64,000 nucleotides of DNA from Phaseolus vulgaris (GCF_000499845.2 NC_023758.2:27005520-27069519); one strand, 5' to 3'; shown: positions 36,244 to 48,582, counted from the stretch's first letter. Program-made: numbers and translations. Notes: a model not told the origin generated them from the letters alone.

Positions 36244-37656
36244 TTAATACACCAAAGAGCGAGTGATCTCCTGATTGCCAAAATCAGGGAGCTCAGAATT
36301 ATGGGTAAACTTCATCCATCTCTTTTTCTCCGCATATTTGAGGCAAGGCTGCAACACAAGGCCTATTGCCATAGCAAAGAGGCTTATAAACATTATTTTG
36401 AGGGAGGAGAAAAACAACACAACACAAATCAATATTGTGGGAGGGATACAGATCAAAAAGGCTCCAACTGTTCCCCCTGAAATCTTGTAAGGACGAGATG
36501 CATTGGGATGTTTAATCCTTAACAAAATGAATGCAATAAACTCCAAAATCATCCCAAAACAGTACAAGAAATTTTCTGCTGCTACAATTTCTTGAAAGCT
36601 CATCCATGATAGTAAAATCACACCTGATGCTGAAAAGAGTATTCCTATTAGAGGTGTTCCGTGGCGAGACCTCATGCTGAAGATCTCAGGCAACATTCCC
36701 CTCTCAGCCATCCCCAGTAGCTGGAATGCATCACTGCTCATTTCAGCAACAAACATTCCCATATTTGACATGGCGGCAGCAGCCTGAAGCCACCATCTCA
36801 ACCACGCTCCTCCTATAATCATAGCAATATCTGAGAAGTAGCCATCCGTCCAAAGATCCCGATTGAGAGGAACAGCACCAGTACCTATTAGGAGCGGAAA
36901 GAAGTACCCTATAACTACTAGGATCACAGCGTAAAACAAAGCCCTTGGAAGAGTTTTCTTTGGATTTTCCACTTCTCCAGAAAGAGTACTTATGGAGTCC
37001 CAATAGTTAAGATTCCAAAATAGAGTATTCAGATACAAATTCCAGTCAATATCATGGAGATTTGTCACAGTCCATCTAGAAGGCTCTAGATCGGGAATTG
37101 CCAAGAACCCCATAACCACAAAAGGGAGTAGTGAGAAAATCCCTAAACAAACAGCAACCCATCCCACAATGACCATACCCCTATAGTTTAAAAAAGTGAG
37201 CACAATAGTCAGACCCCATGTTGCAGCAACTCTAGGCAAACCACCACCTAAAGCTGGGATTGCCGACTTCAGATAGTCAAGAAATAGAACTGGGTACAAA
37301 GCATTGTCTATCACCCCACTCAGCCATTTCATCCAACCTTGCTGAAACCCCCAATAGGGACCCAAAGCAGAGGAAACCCAAACCACATAACCACTGTTTT
37401 CAGGGAACATGGTACCGAGCTCAGCAGTGATCAAAGCTTCAGGAATACTCCATACTAATGGGAAAATCAAGAACCCAAGGAGGGCTAACAGAGGACCAGC
37501 TGCCTGCACAGTATCCTCCACCCCAAAAGGGCCACCTGAAACCTCATAGAAGATGAGAAACACAAGAGGAAGAACTGAAACTTTCCTTGAGTGATTCGCC
37601 CTGATGGGAGGTAATTCACTGACAGCTACATACTCCTCCTGGGGGAACTCCCCCAT
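36244..37656 (-). CDS. Polyamine/amino-acid transporter, PUT/LAT family
   Basis: Integral membrane transporter of the plant polyamine uptake (PUT) group of the APC superfamily, which moves polyamines such as spermidine and the analogue paraquat (family knowledge; substrate here inferred). The 470-residue product is uninterrupted, with about 12 hydrophobic helices. Recognised blocks are [111 protein letters not shown] and [10 protein letters not shown]. The frame is open 26 residues further (to 37734), but the MGE start at 37656 fits the family, and an acceptor TGCAG| at about 37702 suggests a leader intron just upstream. The 5' leader exon may lie near 38100-38190 on the minus strand, but that is only a guess. 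Full length, no defect seen. Confidence 0.92.
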   Translation of the reverse strand: MGEFPQEEYVAVSELPPIRANHSRKVSVLPLVFLIFYEVSGGPFGVEDTVQAAGPLLALLGFLIFPLVWSIPEALITAELGTMFPENSGYVVWVSSALGPYWGFQQGWMKWLSGVIDNALYPVLFLDYLKSAIPALGGGLPRVAATWGLTIVLTFLNYRGMVIVGWVAVCLGIFSLLPFVVMGFLAIPDLEPSRWTVTNLHDIDWNLYLNTLFWNLNYWDSISTLSGEVENPKKTLPRALFYAVILVVIGYFFPLLIGTGAVPLNRDLWTDGYFSDIAMIIGGAWLRWWLQAAAAMSNMGMFVAEMSSDAFQLLGMAERGMLPEIFSMRSRHGTPLIGILFSASGVILLSWMSFQEIVAAENFLYCFGMILEFIAFILLRIKHPNASRPYKISGGTVGAFLICIPPTILICVVLFFSSLKIMFISLFAMAIGLVLQPCLKYAEKKRWMKFTHNSELPDFGNQEITRSLVY

Positions 37657-37734
37657 TTCAATGGAAGCTTGTTGTCTATTAACAGCCGCAATCCTGAATT
37701 TCTGCACCCATATAGTTTTTTTCAAGAATAGCAA

Positions 37735-38429
37735 AATCAGAAGTTGAGGAGTGTGGCAACAGTTCCAGATACACTCCTTTTAGCACAGTCATTACTAATG
37801 AAAAAAAATTATTTTAGTTAAACTCATTAAATAAAAAATAAGGTATACTAATTTTTACATGTTGTAATAAAAAATCAACACTAACAGTGGAGAATGTGTT
37901 AAAAATAGAGTGTGAAAAACGGTTAATGAACGAACCATGGAAGATAAGTTATCCTGTCAGGGTGGAGATGATAACATCCTCCATCGTGAAATCTAGCGTC
38001 GAGCACCTGAACCAAATACACAGTTTTGAAATAACATCAACAATCACAAAATCAAGTGCTTTTAAGACTCCAACAATCAAATAAAAGTCATAAAAATAAA
38101 CCGGATTCATCACCGCTGTCGCAAACATCCCCACATCCATCAACAGAGCCAACAACCCACCAAACCACACAGCAAAGTGAAAGGAAAAAAAATATTTACG
38201 AAGATGGGTCTACTGGGCTAATATAAATTTCAAATATTTAAAGTTCAAACAAATACGCACGCATCAAGAGGGTGGAGGGGAACTGGGAACAGATCTTGGA
38301 ACACCGACAACAAGCAATAGCCTCCTTGGTATAAACCCACTTGTGAAAAGCTTTAGAAACCCAATTATGAGACCCGATCGAAATGAAGGGTTGATAGAGA
38401 AGGAAACAAGGAAATTAAAAAAGGAAAGA
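37735..38429. other. Transporter 5' flank, possible leader exon
   Basis: A minus-strand frame at 37949-38170 (starts MWFGGLLALLMDVGMF) is hydrophobic but unrecognised. It could simply be transporter leader DNA with a donor near CCG|GTTTAT at about 38102. A frame at 38264-38485 on the minus strand is also unrecognised. Confidence 0.35.
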
Positions 38430-39890
38430 AGAAAATTGAACGGTTTCGGATTGTATCTGGGTTTTACTATTTTTGGGTCTTTCAATGTTTTTGGGGCTGA
38501 TTCTCCCGCATCATATTAGATTTGCACCCAACACTAACCTGAAATATCCATTTTTTCTCTTAATAATTTATAATTTTTTTCTTTCAAATATTCATAATCA
38601 AATTATGAATATATACTTTGGAATTTTACCTTTAGGAAACTTAATTGAACAGTATAAATTTTATTTTCACGTGTTAAGATTCTTAAGTAAACATAAATGA
38701 GTTTTGAATCTCAATCTTTAACACCATATAAATTATTCTGATATAAAAATCTGAAATTTATAACTCTCATTTTAGATATTACCATCCAGAAACTTAAATA
38801 AGATATAAAAATATCTTCGAAATTCATAATGTATAAAACTCACTTCGAAATTTGTGTATCCATAAGAAAAATAAAATCAAGAACAAAATATTGGATTTTA
38901 AATTTTGCATTCGGTGATATGATATGATGCAAGAAACAATTACCGCTTTTTATCAATAATTTGGCTATAGAATTATAAACTATAAACCTAATGAAGACTC
39001 TCTAAAGACCCAATTTTAAAAAATTGCTTTGTCATTGATATATAATATGAGTAAATATATCATTAATCCTATATCATTTAGCTATTTATATTTCTTAGTT
39101 TATTAAGATTTATGTTAACATAAATCTCGAAGATTAAGATAGAAGTAATCTCAATACACACATTAACAATTTTTTCTAATTCTTAAATTATAGAGTTATT
39201 TATTAAAAAAATTAAGTCATATATATATACTAGCACAATAATAATCGCACAGAGCAGAAAAAATATATATATTTCAGAGTTCAAGAATATATATCAAGCA
39301 CTCTCCAACATCAAACCATCGTAACATCTCAGTCTCACACAATAATAAGTTTAACTAAGTAATGAAATTAAAATAGTCTTTAAAATAATTTAAAATTTTA
39401 TCTTAAAAATTATTAATAAATATTTCTATTTGATTAAAGTTATAATAATAATTTTATAAATTTTAATTATATTAATAAAAACAAAAAAAGTATATGCAAA
39501 TAAAAAATAAAAAATAAGATAAATAAGTATTTAAATGTTTAAATTCAATAATTACATTTTCATTATATAATTTATACATGTTAAATAAGTATTATATTTC
39601 AATTGAAAATATATTTAAACGTTTTCTACAATAGCAATTTGAACATTTGAACATTTGAATTTTGAATTTTTTTCTTAAACCAAGATTATTAAAAGGTGTT
39701 ATAAAAGTATAGATAAAAAAACATGTGAATCATAAACAAGAAGTTGAATATAAAAGAAATTTAAAGAAATCAAGTAAAATGTGAAAATTTCAATATTCAG
39801 TGTTATAAAAATTAGTATAATAATGACTTGGTTTAACTTACTTTAATACTTTATTTGTATAGGACTTTAGTATAAAAGGTTGTAATACTT
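38430..39890 (+). repeat. RPL13 upstream segment, copy C (interrupted)
   Basis: The start (38430-38475: TTGAACGG, GGATTGTATCTGGGTTTTA, TTTTTGGGTC) matches the site II part of the RPL13 promoter. The sequence then diverges for ~870 bp and resumes at 39380-39625 with TTTATCTTAAAAATTATTAA, TATTTCTATTTGATTAAA, TTTTCATTATATAATTTATA, CATGTT and TATTTCAATTGAAAATA, followed at 39640-39890 by the block shared with 31945-32240. The homology with 32280-32400 seems to resume at about 43660, after the LINE. No eL13 coding sequence adjoins it. Confidence 0.65.
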
Positions 39891-39895
39891 TTTAT

Positions 39896-42800
39896 TGAGA
39901 TTTTTTTTATCATTAATAAACAATAAATAAATGAGAATCACTTTAAGGGTGGTTCAACTCTTATACAAAGTTTCACAATATCTCACAATAACCAACTTCT
40001 AACTAGAACCGCCTACCTAACCGACGAAAGCACTAATCAAACTAACACGTAAAAACTTCAAGGAACCATCCTCATGCACGCCGACGGTTCCAAACACCAA
40101 TTAGAATACAAAAACGAAGCAGAACGAGATTTTGCAGAAATCCAAGACCAAACCTTTACTTGCACCATTGCAAACACTTTTAACACATCAGTCACACCCC
40201 TTTTGAAAATGATAAGGTTCATGTGATTCCAAAATTCACTCACCACCCCCACCCAAATTGTACTCCACACAATGTTAATCAATTCTGAAGACTGACTCAT
40301 CCATAAATGAGCAAAGTTGGACTTAGGATCAATGTGAGACACAAGTGACACTCCAAGCCACTTATAACAAAGACACCAAACACGCCAAGCAAAACTGCAA
40401 TCGAAAAACAAATGACGGTAAGACTCTTCCTCCTTCCCACACAAACAACACAAAGCATTTTCAACCATCACTCCTCGCCTTTTCAGATTGACCCTAGTAG
40501 CGATTTTATTCTCTAGAACCCTCCAAGCAATAAATAAAGTAGAAGGTATGGCTTTACACCTCCACAACTTACTTAATACCGGAGAACCTTCCACCTCGCT
40601 ATCCCTCTTAACATGCATATAAGCAGAATTAACTGAAAACTTCTGAAGACCCCCGACCTTCCAAACCCAACTATCTGCCTCTCCCAAAATCAACCTAATA
40701 CCTTGCAATACCTGCCAAAATTGATCCACCAAAGGCTTCTCCCATTCAAAAAAAGGTCTTTGCCAGACTAAATGCCAAACCCAAACACCATTAGACCAAG
40801 ATCCAAGCTCTGCCACCTTTGCCTCTTTGGCAAAACACAGAGAGAACAGTCTCAGAAAGGCTCTCTTCAACGCATCGCAACCTAACCAATTTTCCTCCCA
40901 GAAGGAAATATCATTTCTAGTTGAACCCATCTTCAAAACTTCTTCCTCAACCCTCTAAGGCCCACACCTTTTTCAAATCTTTCCAACAAAGAGAGCTCTT
41001 ACGACTTTTTCCTTCCTCTCTCAAACACCTCCAACCACCATATTTTGAAACCAGAATCTCCTTCCAAAGACCACCCTTATCCGTACCCAACCTCCAAATC
41101 CACTTTCCTAACAAAGCCATGTTAAAAATCTTTAAATCAATAATACCAAGCCCCCCAAAATCGTGAGGCTTACATACCTTTTGCCAATAAACCCAAGCGA
41201 TCTTCCTTCCTTCAGATCCCCACCCCCAAAGAAAATTCCTTTGAATCCTAACTAATTTATCTGCCACCCCTGATGGCAGTTTGAATAAGGACATAAAAAA
41301 TAATGTGATAGAGGAAAGAACTGACTTGAAACAGATCCTCCCAGCCAACGACAGACACCTTCCTTTCCACCTGCTCAGCCTAGCTTGAACTTTCTCCATC
41401 ACCCCATTCCAAAAGGCACCATGCCTGTGATTTCCACCAGCTGGCAATCCCAAGTAAACAAAAGGAGAAACCATCACGTCGCAATTAAGAATAACTGCCA
41501 AATGCTGAAGCAAAAAGTTGATCCAGCCCTGTCCCACCAATTCTACTTTTCAAAAAATTCACCCTAAGCCCAGAAGAAAACTCAAAGCATTGCAAAATCG
41601 CCTTAATATTGAAAACGCTTTTGGTGTTAGCTTCACAGAAGAACAAAGTATCATATGCATATTGTAACATATTTACCTTCATTTTATCCTTGCCAACCTC
41701 CAAACTGTCTATCAAATTCTTTTCTTCAGCCACAATAAGGAAGAGAAACGGTGCTAGTGGATCACCTTGACGAAGTCCCTTCCTAGGAAAGAACTCCCTA
41801 GTTGGATTACCGTTAACCAGAACTGAAACCGAGGCTAATTCTAAACAACCCTTTATCCAACGGATCCAAAGATCGCAGAAACCCAACCTCCTTAGCATAT
41901 AATAAATAAACTCCCAACTGACCAAATCATACGCCTTCTCATAGTCAACTTTGAAGATAACACAACTCTTCCTCTTTCTTTTATATTCTTCCAAAATCTC
42001 ATTGGCTACTAACACACTGTCCAGCAAACCCCTTCCTTCAAGGAAAGTCGACTGTCTAACGTTAATAACTTTACTAATTACCATTTTCAATCGTAGAGAT
42101 AGCGCTTTAAATATGATTTTATACAAGCACCCAACTAACGAAATAGGTCTAAACTCACTGAGTTGCTGAGGTTTTCTACTTTTGGTATTAAACAAAGGAA
42201 CAAAGCGTTTGAACCTCTGGGCCAATAACCATTAACCGCAAAATCCTTCACCACTGACACCACATCCTTTTTAATGATATCCCAACAAAATTTTAAAAAC
42301 CCGAAATTGAAACCATAAGGGCTAGGGCTCTTTGAATTGTCACAATTCCAAACTGTAGCCCTAACCTCATCTTCAGAGAAATCTCCAATCAACAACTCAT
42401 TATCGGACTCCGAAATGAAACTGAACCTGACATTGTCCAGTATAACCTGACAAGCATCGTTCCTGGCAAACCTATCTTCAAAGAAAACACGAACCTTGTC
42501 CTTAATCACCTCCTTATCTTCACACCATTTACCGTTAACGAAAACCCCATGCAACTGATTCCTTGCCATTCTCCAGTTTACAAACGAGTGAAAAAACTTT
42601 GTATTAAGATCCCCCTGTTTTAACCACCTCTGTCTTGCTTTCTGACACATAATCGCTTCTTGCTTAAATTTGAATTTATTAAGTTCAACAAAGAGGGACT
42701 TTCTTTCTTCCCTTACTGACTCAACTAAACCACCATCATCTTCTCATACGTCTAATTCATCGATCTTCTTTTGCACTTCCTTACTAGCAAGATTTACATC

Positions 42801-43600
42801 TCCAAAGATTTCAATTTTTCTTTGAAAATAAAAATCCCACCTCCTATAACCTCATAAGAAGACCAACTCGAACTCACAAACTCTTTAAATTTGCTATATT
42901 TTTGCTAGACGTCCAAACACCTAAAAGGTTTTGGGCCCTATTCCACTTACACCTCTTTAAGTATAACTGGACAATGGTTAGAGATTGATCTGTTTAAAAC
43001 GAATTGTTGGCAGTGAAGCCAAGATTCCAGCCACTCCTTTGAAACTACAACCATGTCGATTCTGCTCTTCACCAAACCATTGGGCTTATTCCAAGTAAAC
43101 TTCCTTCCAACCAACGGGATATCAACCAATTCTGATTTTTCAATAAAATCATTAAACCTTTTTATTTCTCTAGAATAATCTGACGTCGAAATCAAACTCT
43201 TCATCTCTTCTTGACGTCTAATAGAGTTAAAATCTCCAATAATACACCACGCCTTTGATAGTTGATTCAACCTGACTCCATTGATTTCTTTCCACATCTT
43301 TTTCTTTTCCCATAAAGAGTCAGAGCAATATACATTCACTATAGTTACAAAAACCCCATTACCCACCTTTCCAAAAACCTTCAATCACAATATAGTTCCT
43401 TCCGTTAACAAAACTAAACATCTGAAACGACTAATTACTCCACATCGTAAGAACCCCTCTGCGCTGTTTGTAGCTTTGTTTTCTACCCAATCTAATTCGT
43501 TAGTCTCCCAAAGAAGACAAATCTTCTCCCTGCTGAAATCAAAGCACTTAGACACACCATATCCACATGTTCCTTACTAATCAGATCTGTTAAGTAATTT
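39896..43600 (-). mobile_element. 5'-truncated LINE (L1-type non-LTR retrotransposon)
   Basis: The minus-strand element has endonuclease, reverse transcriptase and zf-RVT regions in order. Its upstream end falls inside the N-terminal part of the endonuclease, as expected for incomplete target-primed reverse transcription. The downstream end is T-rich on the plus strand (poly-A side, 39890-39912). An 8-bp match, CTTTTTAT, at 39888-39895 and 43601-43608 may be the target duplication, although it is low complexity. The insertion splits the duplicated block of copy C. Confidence 0.8.
40058..43590 (-). pseudogene. LINE ORF2: endonuclease, RT and zf-RVT, degenerate
   Basis: Read from 43590 down: endonuclease remnants (HVDMVCL near 43560; then 43384-42947 with WCIIGDFNSI, FTWNKPNGLVKSRIDMVVVS and NHCPVIL), a linker (42650-42135), RT (42225-41485 with FKVDYEKAYDLVSWEF and GLRQGDPLAPFLFLIVAEE), RT/thumb (41540-40947 with WKGRCLSLAGRICFKSVL) and zf-RVT (40936-40058 with CCLCGKEEESYRHLFFDC). 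Several frame changes and stops separate the pieces. The catalytic YADD box reads YAYD at 41650-41661, losing the first Asp, and the endonuclease SDH motif reads SNH. Both enzymes would be inactive even without the frame breaks. Confidence 0.92.
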
Positions 43601-43608
43601 CTTTTTAT

Positions 43609-44414
43609 GGTGCCTTCTATAATTATACTAAATTACCATATAATGAATTATATCAAATATGTGAGAATTTCAAGTTGTATCTTAATTAAATAATGACATT
43701 TTACATTTAATGTTTTTCAAAAGACTTATATATGTTTTATTTGTGGTGCATCTCATGGTATAGGTTATATGGGTCCAGGACAATTGAGTAAGAAATTTTA
43801 CCTATTACTTTTTTAAGTAGAAATGGATGCAATCTAACCATTAATTGTAGTTTTTCTTTTAAATTGGTATCAAAGTAAGAATACGATTTCTGGTAAAATA
43901 ATTATTAAGGAAAAGATTATTTTAGGGTGCATAAAATTCGTGACAAAAGTTAAGTGGATAAGTTAGAAGAAACCTCATTCAGATTCTCAGTATCTAATAC
44001 TTTAATATATGTAATCAAATCTCTAATGAAGTATACAATAATTTAATATTTAGATATTTATTTTTTATAATTAATAATATTATTACTATTATATAAATTA
44101 TTTTAACATAAATAATTATATTTTTATTATATTATAATTATATTTTTATTATTTTCATTAATGTTATTTTATATTTGATACAAATAAAAATAAGATTAAT
44201 AATCAATATCAATAATATTATTATTTAATACATTTATTTAATTATTATTAATTTATTTAATTTATATTTATTATTATTATTTAATAAAAAAATTTAATTA
44301 ATACTATTATTTTTTAATATTTAAATATTTATATTATATAATTATACTATATTATTATAATTAATTATATTTTTAAATTTATATATAATTGTATGTATAA
44401 TATATAATCCATTA
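43609..44414. other. AT-rich intergenic DNA
   Basis: 43660-43740 resembles 32310-32410 (CTTAATWAAATAATGACATTT), the continuation of the duplicated block beyond the LINE. TTGGTATCAAAGTAAG near 43864 resembles a decayed tRNA-Met primer site, but no LTR could be delimited. The rest is very AT-rich with no gene. Confidence 0.35.
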
Positions 44415-44672
44415 TCTATACCTATATATAAAGGAGATTCCCCTCTTAACTGCTCTTCATTTTTTTTCTCATTTTATCCTTATATTAATATTTAATTTTA
44501 TTATTGTATTATGGTCATTGTGTCATTTCTTATTTTTTCTACAATATTTGGTATACGTAGTGGGAGCGAGAGGTGGATGAGCGGTTTGATTTATTTTCAA
44601 AATCAGTTACATTTTATTAATATTTTATATATTAATATTTTATTTTATTCTTATTTTTTATTATTTTGTAAC

Positions 44673-44678
<6 letters not shown>

Positions 44679-44711
<33 letters not shown>
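44679..44711. repeat. (TA)n microsatellite
   Basis: About 16 uninterrupted TA dinucleotides lie within the possible Helitron. Confidence 0.95.
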
Positions 44712-44713
<2 letters not shown>

Positions 44714-45880
44714 AAAAGAACAGAGAAATCTCCTAAATAACCGTTTTTGGCTATTTTGTATACAGTTTTGAATTTAATTTTCTATTTGTTTCTTTTCTTT
44801 TTGAATCTGTTTTTCATTTTATTTATGAAACAATTTGAATCAGCGAGCAGTTCTCGATTTGATACAGAACAATTTATCATTTGATTTACACAACAGTTTT
44901 CAATTTGATTCAAATAGATTTTTCATTTCCTCATTTCTTACCTTTTTATTTCTTCAATCAACGAAATCTAATGTAAACTCTCATTTTCTCTCTGTTGATG
45001 TTGTTCCATCTCTCTATGGATGTTGCTTTTGGTTTTCCAGAGAAAGTGGAGAACAAGATGTGGTTTCATGCGATTAGTCCTTTAAACTTGATTTTTTTCA
45101 AGCCAAAAGAAAACCGTGAGGGGGAGTCTGAGAAAAAGAGGGAGCAATCCAAGCACCCGTGCGAAGATTTCATCATCTTTCTCAGTCACATTGTGCTTAG
45201 TTCTAATGAGATCATTCATTTTTTAAATTGTTTTTGTTTAATATTTAATTGTTGTATAATAACAGAAACAGTTAGTAGATTTTAATTTTTTTTAAACAAA
45301 AAGAATTTAACAAAAAAAAAAATCAATAGATACAAGTTTATTATTTGTTTTTTTAATTTTTTTATTCGTTCTTAGTTTGAGATTTTATAGAAAAGGGTGC
45401 TGATTATTAAGGTAGTGTTAAAAAAGTATTGATTATTAATGTTTTAAAATAAATAATTAATATTATTTTGAAAAATTAATATATTTTGATGTCATAGATG
45501 AAAATCTTTTATTGTTAAAGATCCACTTTTTTTTTAGTATCATTTGGAAGTAAAATATTTTATTTGTTCTCACTTAATGGAGAAATTGGTACGTTAATTT
45601 TATTTTTTGTTATCACCTAAATGGCAGGAGAGTGGAGAGATTGGTTACTTTTTTGTTTTAAACTGATATTCTTCTTTATTAAATAAGCATATTTTTAATT
45701 TTAAAATTTTATTTTATTTGTTCTCACTTAATTGACAGGAAAGTGAAAAGATTGGTGCCTTTTATTAGGGAATAGTGGAGAGAGAGTGGTGAAATGTGAA
45801 TTTATGAATGGTTACTCTTTTTTAGGCAAAAGAGTAATATATAAGAAAACTGTGAAAGAGAAATAATATAAAAACTTATG

Positions 45881-46062
45881 TCTCCAAAATCTTAATTTTG
45901 AGATTATGAAAGAGTGACATATAAGAAAACATCTTAATGTCTCCAAAATCCTAATTTTGAGATTCTGAAACTGTATTGTTATTCTTCTTCACATTTCATC
46001 ACCGCCACTTCACCGGTCTTCCGTCTCCTCAATGCTTCAAAAATCCTAATGTTGAGATTCTG
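45881..46062 (+). repeat. Three copies of a 'TCYCCAAAATCCTAATTTTGAGATT' type unit
   Basis: Copies lie near 45881, 45940 and 46035, the last two followed by CTGAAAYTGTRTATTGTTA-like and TTCTTCWCATTTCATC text. They are locally duplicated non-coding DNA inside the possible Helitron. Confidence 0.7.
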
Positions 46063-46654
46063 AAATTGTGTATTGTTAATTTTCTTCATATTTCATCTCT
46101 TTTATTTATCTTATTTTGCTTTTCCTATTTCTCTAATGTATACATTTTATTTTATTTTTTTTCAATAGAGATGTTTAGTTTATTTTATAAATTAATAACT
46201 TCAATTTCTATAACTCATTAAGAATCACATTGTTAAAATATTAAGTTCTTCAAAAATATTACATTTGATTTATTGTGATAAAAAAATATAATTATTTTAA
46301 ACATATTTAATTAAAAATAAATATAAATATAAGTAATAACAAATTAACACAAATAATAATATATTATTTAATTTGATTAAATTTTATATTTAATTATATA
46401 AAATAAAATAAAAATAAAAAATCGGATATACGAGAGCCTGTGTGCCCGCTAGTGTATATAAATTCTATAACATAACCTATTATATATATTACATATAAGT
46501 TATTATAATTGATTACGTTATAAGATTTCTATACATAATTCATTATATATAAATTTTATAATATAATTAATTAATTTTAATTTTTTTATTAATATACATA
46601 ATACTTTTTATTTTATTATAAATATATAAAAATATTTTATTATAAATACTAGTG

Positions 46655-46870
46655 AGTTGTGTATCCACATTTTTTATTTTTTATTTATATATAATTATGT
46701 TTAATATTAAAATTGAACAAACAATATTATTATTCACACACTTGTATTATCAATATAAATTTAAGTTCATTTTAATAAATACAAATGTAAGAAAACACAT
46801 AAATTTTATCAAAATATAGCTAACATAATAGTAATACATGGTAAATTTACTGATTATTCAATTTAGTTTT
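46655..46870 (+). repeat. Paralogue of the PIF insertion flanks (empty site)
   Basis: The stretch aligns with 19510-19586 followed directly by 24302-24440: ATTTATATATAAT, TTAATATTAAAATT, ATTATTATTC[A/C]CAC, then AATATAAATTT, AATATAGCTAACA and GGTAAATTTAC. Where copy A holds the 4.7 kb PIF element between two TTA, this copy has a single TTG. It is thus a pre-insertion duplicate. Confidence 0.7.
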
Positions 46871-47758
46871 ATTTTGATTAAATATAAATTTTAATCAAAT
46901 TAAATAAATTTTTAAAAAGCATATAATCACCAATAAAAAAATCGTAGTATGGAGCACTAATAACATTTTTGTTAACTGCATTTTTTATTGATTGAGCCAA
47001 ATGTCAAATATATGTCAATTTCATTTCTGAAGCAATATTTGTCATATGAATAGTATTGTTCCTCCTTTCTCTATAAGATCTTTTTCGTGTATTCACTTCT
47101 CTTTTCTATTTTTAACATTTAGTCTTCAAATTTGTGTTTGGTATGTATCTATTAAAATTTGAAAAAATAATAAATGAAAAAAATATTTAAAAAGTTATAA
47201 AAATTAAATATTTGTATTTACTTTTAATTAAACAATTTTAAAATTGTAAATAATTTTTTTAAAAAAATTATATAACTTTTTAATACTATTTTTTGATAAA
47301 ACTAATTAAAGTAAAGAAAAGTAAGTTAATAAATAATAAAATAAACATATAAGAGTATTGATATATTAATTTCAAGTAAAATTCATATTTGTTAATAATA
47401 TTAATTTATCTTCAAAGGAACTTATGTGATATTTCTTTCTTATAAAATTTAAGAAAAAAAAAGAAAATATCCAAAATGTGATATTGATCAATTTTAAATG
47501 CAAATGATAACATTATAGAATACTTTTTTTAATTGATCTCATATGACTGTTTTTGTCTTTAAAAACTCACATATTATAACACAATAAAAATTGAAAATTT
47601 TTAACTATTATTAAAACATGAAAAACATACTATCAATTTATTCATAATCTTTATTCCTCTCTTCAATTTTCTCTTTTTTTCTTATTATTTTTTATAATAT
47701 ATTAGTTTTTTCACAAAATGTGGAAAGTATGGTAAAAAAAGAATGTGGAAAGTAGGTA
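46871..47758. other. AT-rich intergenic DNA, nothing recognised
   Basis: There are no coding frames, element ends or RNA genes. A short GAATGTGGAAAGTA phrase repeats just before the gypsy LTR. Confidence 0.4.
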
Positions 47759-48235
47759 TGTACCGGTCGGCACCGGACGACCGCGTGGTTCGAAGTAAAT
47801 TATCTAATTAAGCAAAGAACGTGGTTACACGTGGGACAAACGGTTACAATTCCCACTGAGCAACAAACACACGTGAGCACTCCCTGGATTTTCGGGAACA
47901 CCCCCTAGATCCCAGGAAACCATCTAACACGACCCACGACCCAAGGACCACAAAACAGGTCGCGAACCACTAACGACCCGGAGGGCCCAAGCCCAAGGGG
48001 ACATACAAAAGAAGAGAAAGAAAGAGAGAAAGGTATGTTATTCATTCTCGAAAGGACTCCCACTGAGAGAGATTACTGACTTGAGCGTCGGAGCGCAATC
48101 GCAGGTACCCCCGCCGGCCGACCGAGGCACGCAAGGAAGAAGGAAACTCGAAGGACAGGACAATTGAGAGTGGAGCAGACACCTTGTATCGACGTGGATA
48201 AACATTACTCAGTCCCCGATATCCATACAGGTACA
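47759..48235 (+). mobile_element. Ty3/gypsy LTR (5' LTR)
   Basis: The 477-bp LTR starts TGTACCGGTCGG and ends GCATACAGGTACA-like (CAGGTACA at 48228-48235), with TGTAC/GTACA terminal inverted repeats. It is directly followed by the primer-site text TGGCGCCCACCG at 48238-48249 and a gag start at 48300. GC content is clearly above the surrounding DNA. No 3' LTR is present in the window; the element is cut off in gag near 48582. The minus-strand frame at 48042-48290 is a shadow. Confidence 0.85.
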
Positions 48236-48299
48236 ATTGGCGCCCACCGTGGGGCCGAGTAATCATTATTCCTAGACCCAAAGATCCCAACGCTTGAAG

Positions 48300-48582
48300 A
48301 TGGGCTCAACGGCAAACAACAACAATGATATCTCTGAAGAGCATAGGACCATACTACAAACCCTCCAGATTCAGATGCAGGAGTTACTCCAAAAAAGGGT
48401 CATCGATCAACTTCGCCAGGATGAAGAAAGGAAAAGACGAGAAGAAGAGCGTCAGCAACACGCAGAAGAGATAGCCCAATTGAAAGAACAGAACAAGAGA
48501 TTGTTGGACAGACTCGAACAACCTGAACGTGAAGGGCATTCGCGTGTGCCTTCTCCATCACCGTTCCAATCAGGAACAAAAA
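48300..48582 (+). pseudogene. Ty3/gypsy gag N-terminal fragment
   Basis: The frame starts MGSTANNNNDISEEH and continues into a coiled-coil, Glu/Arg/Gln-rich region (QIQMQELLQKR, EERKRREEERQQ, EEIAQLKEQNKRLLDRLE). It matches the gag start at 57863 in order and spacing. Homology stops near 48582, where AT-rich non-coding DNA begins; the frame then ends at 48608. Only about 95 residues of gag remain, with no capsid, protease or pol. Confidence 0.8.

Larger units (their letters stand above)
44415..46452 (+). mobile_element. Possible non-autonomous Helitron
   Basis: The candidate starts TCTATACCTATATATAAAGG and ends GTGTGCCCGCTAG, inserted between A (44414) and T (46453). A TC start, CTAG end, A/T insertion site and no target duplication fit a Helitron. 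The 3' subterminal hairpin is weak, no Rep/helicase is present, and the interior is AT-rich with small unrecognised frames (44835-45077, 44995-45285). The related left-end phrase near 24739 suggests a family. Confidence 0.4.

Noticed and set aside
37949..38170. Hydrophobic minus-strand frame upstream of the transporter
   Set aside because: Unrecognised, and may be transporter leader DNA; not enough to call a gene.
42947..43384. Reading the endonuclease frame as a stand-alone nuclease gene
   Set aside because: It continues in order into LINE reverse transcriptase and has a mutated catalytic motif; it is part of the LINE.
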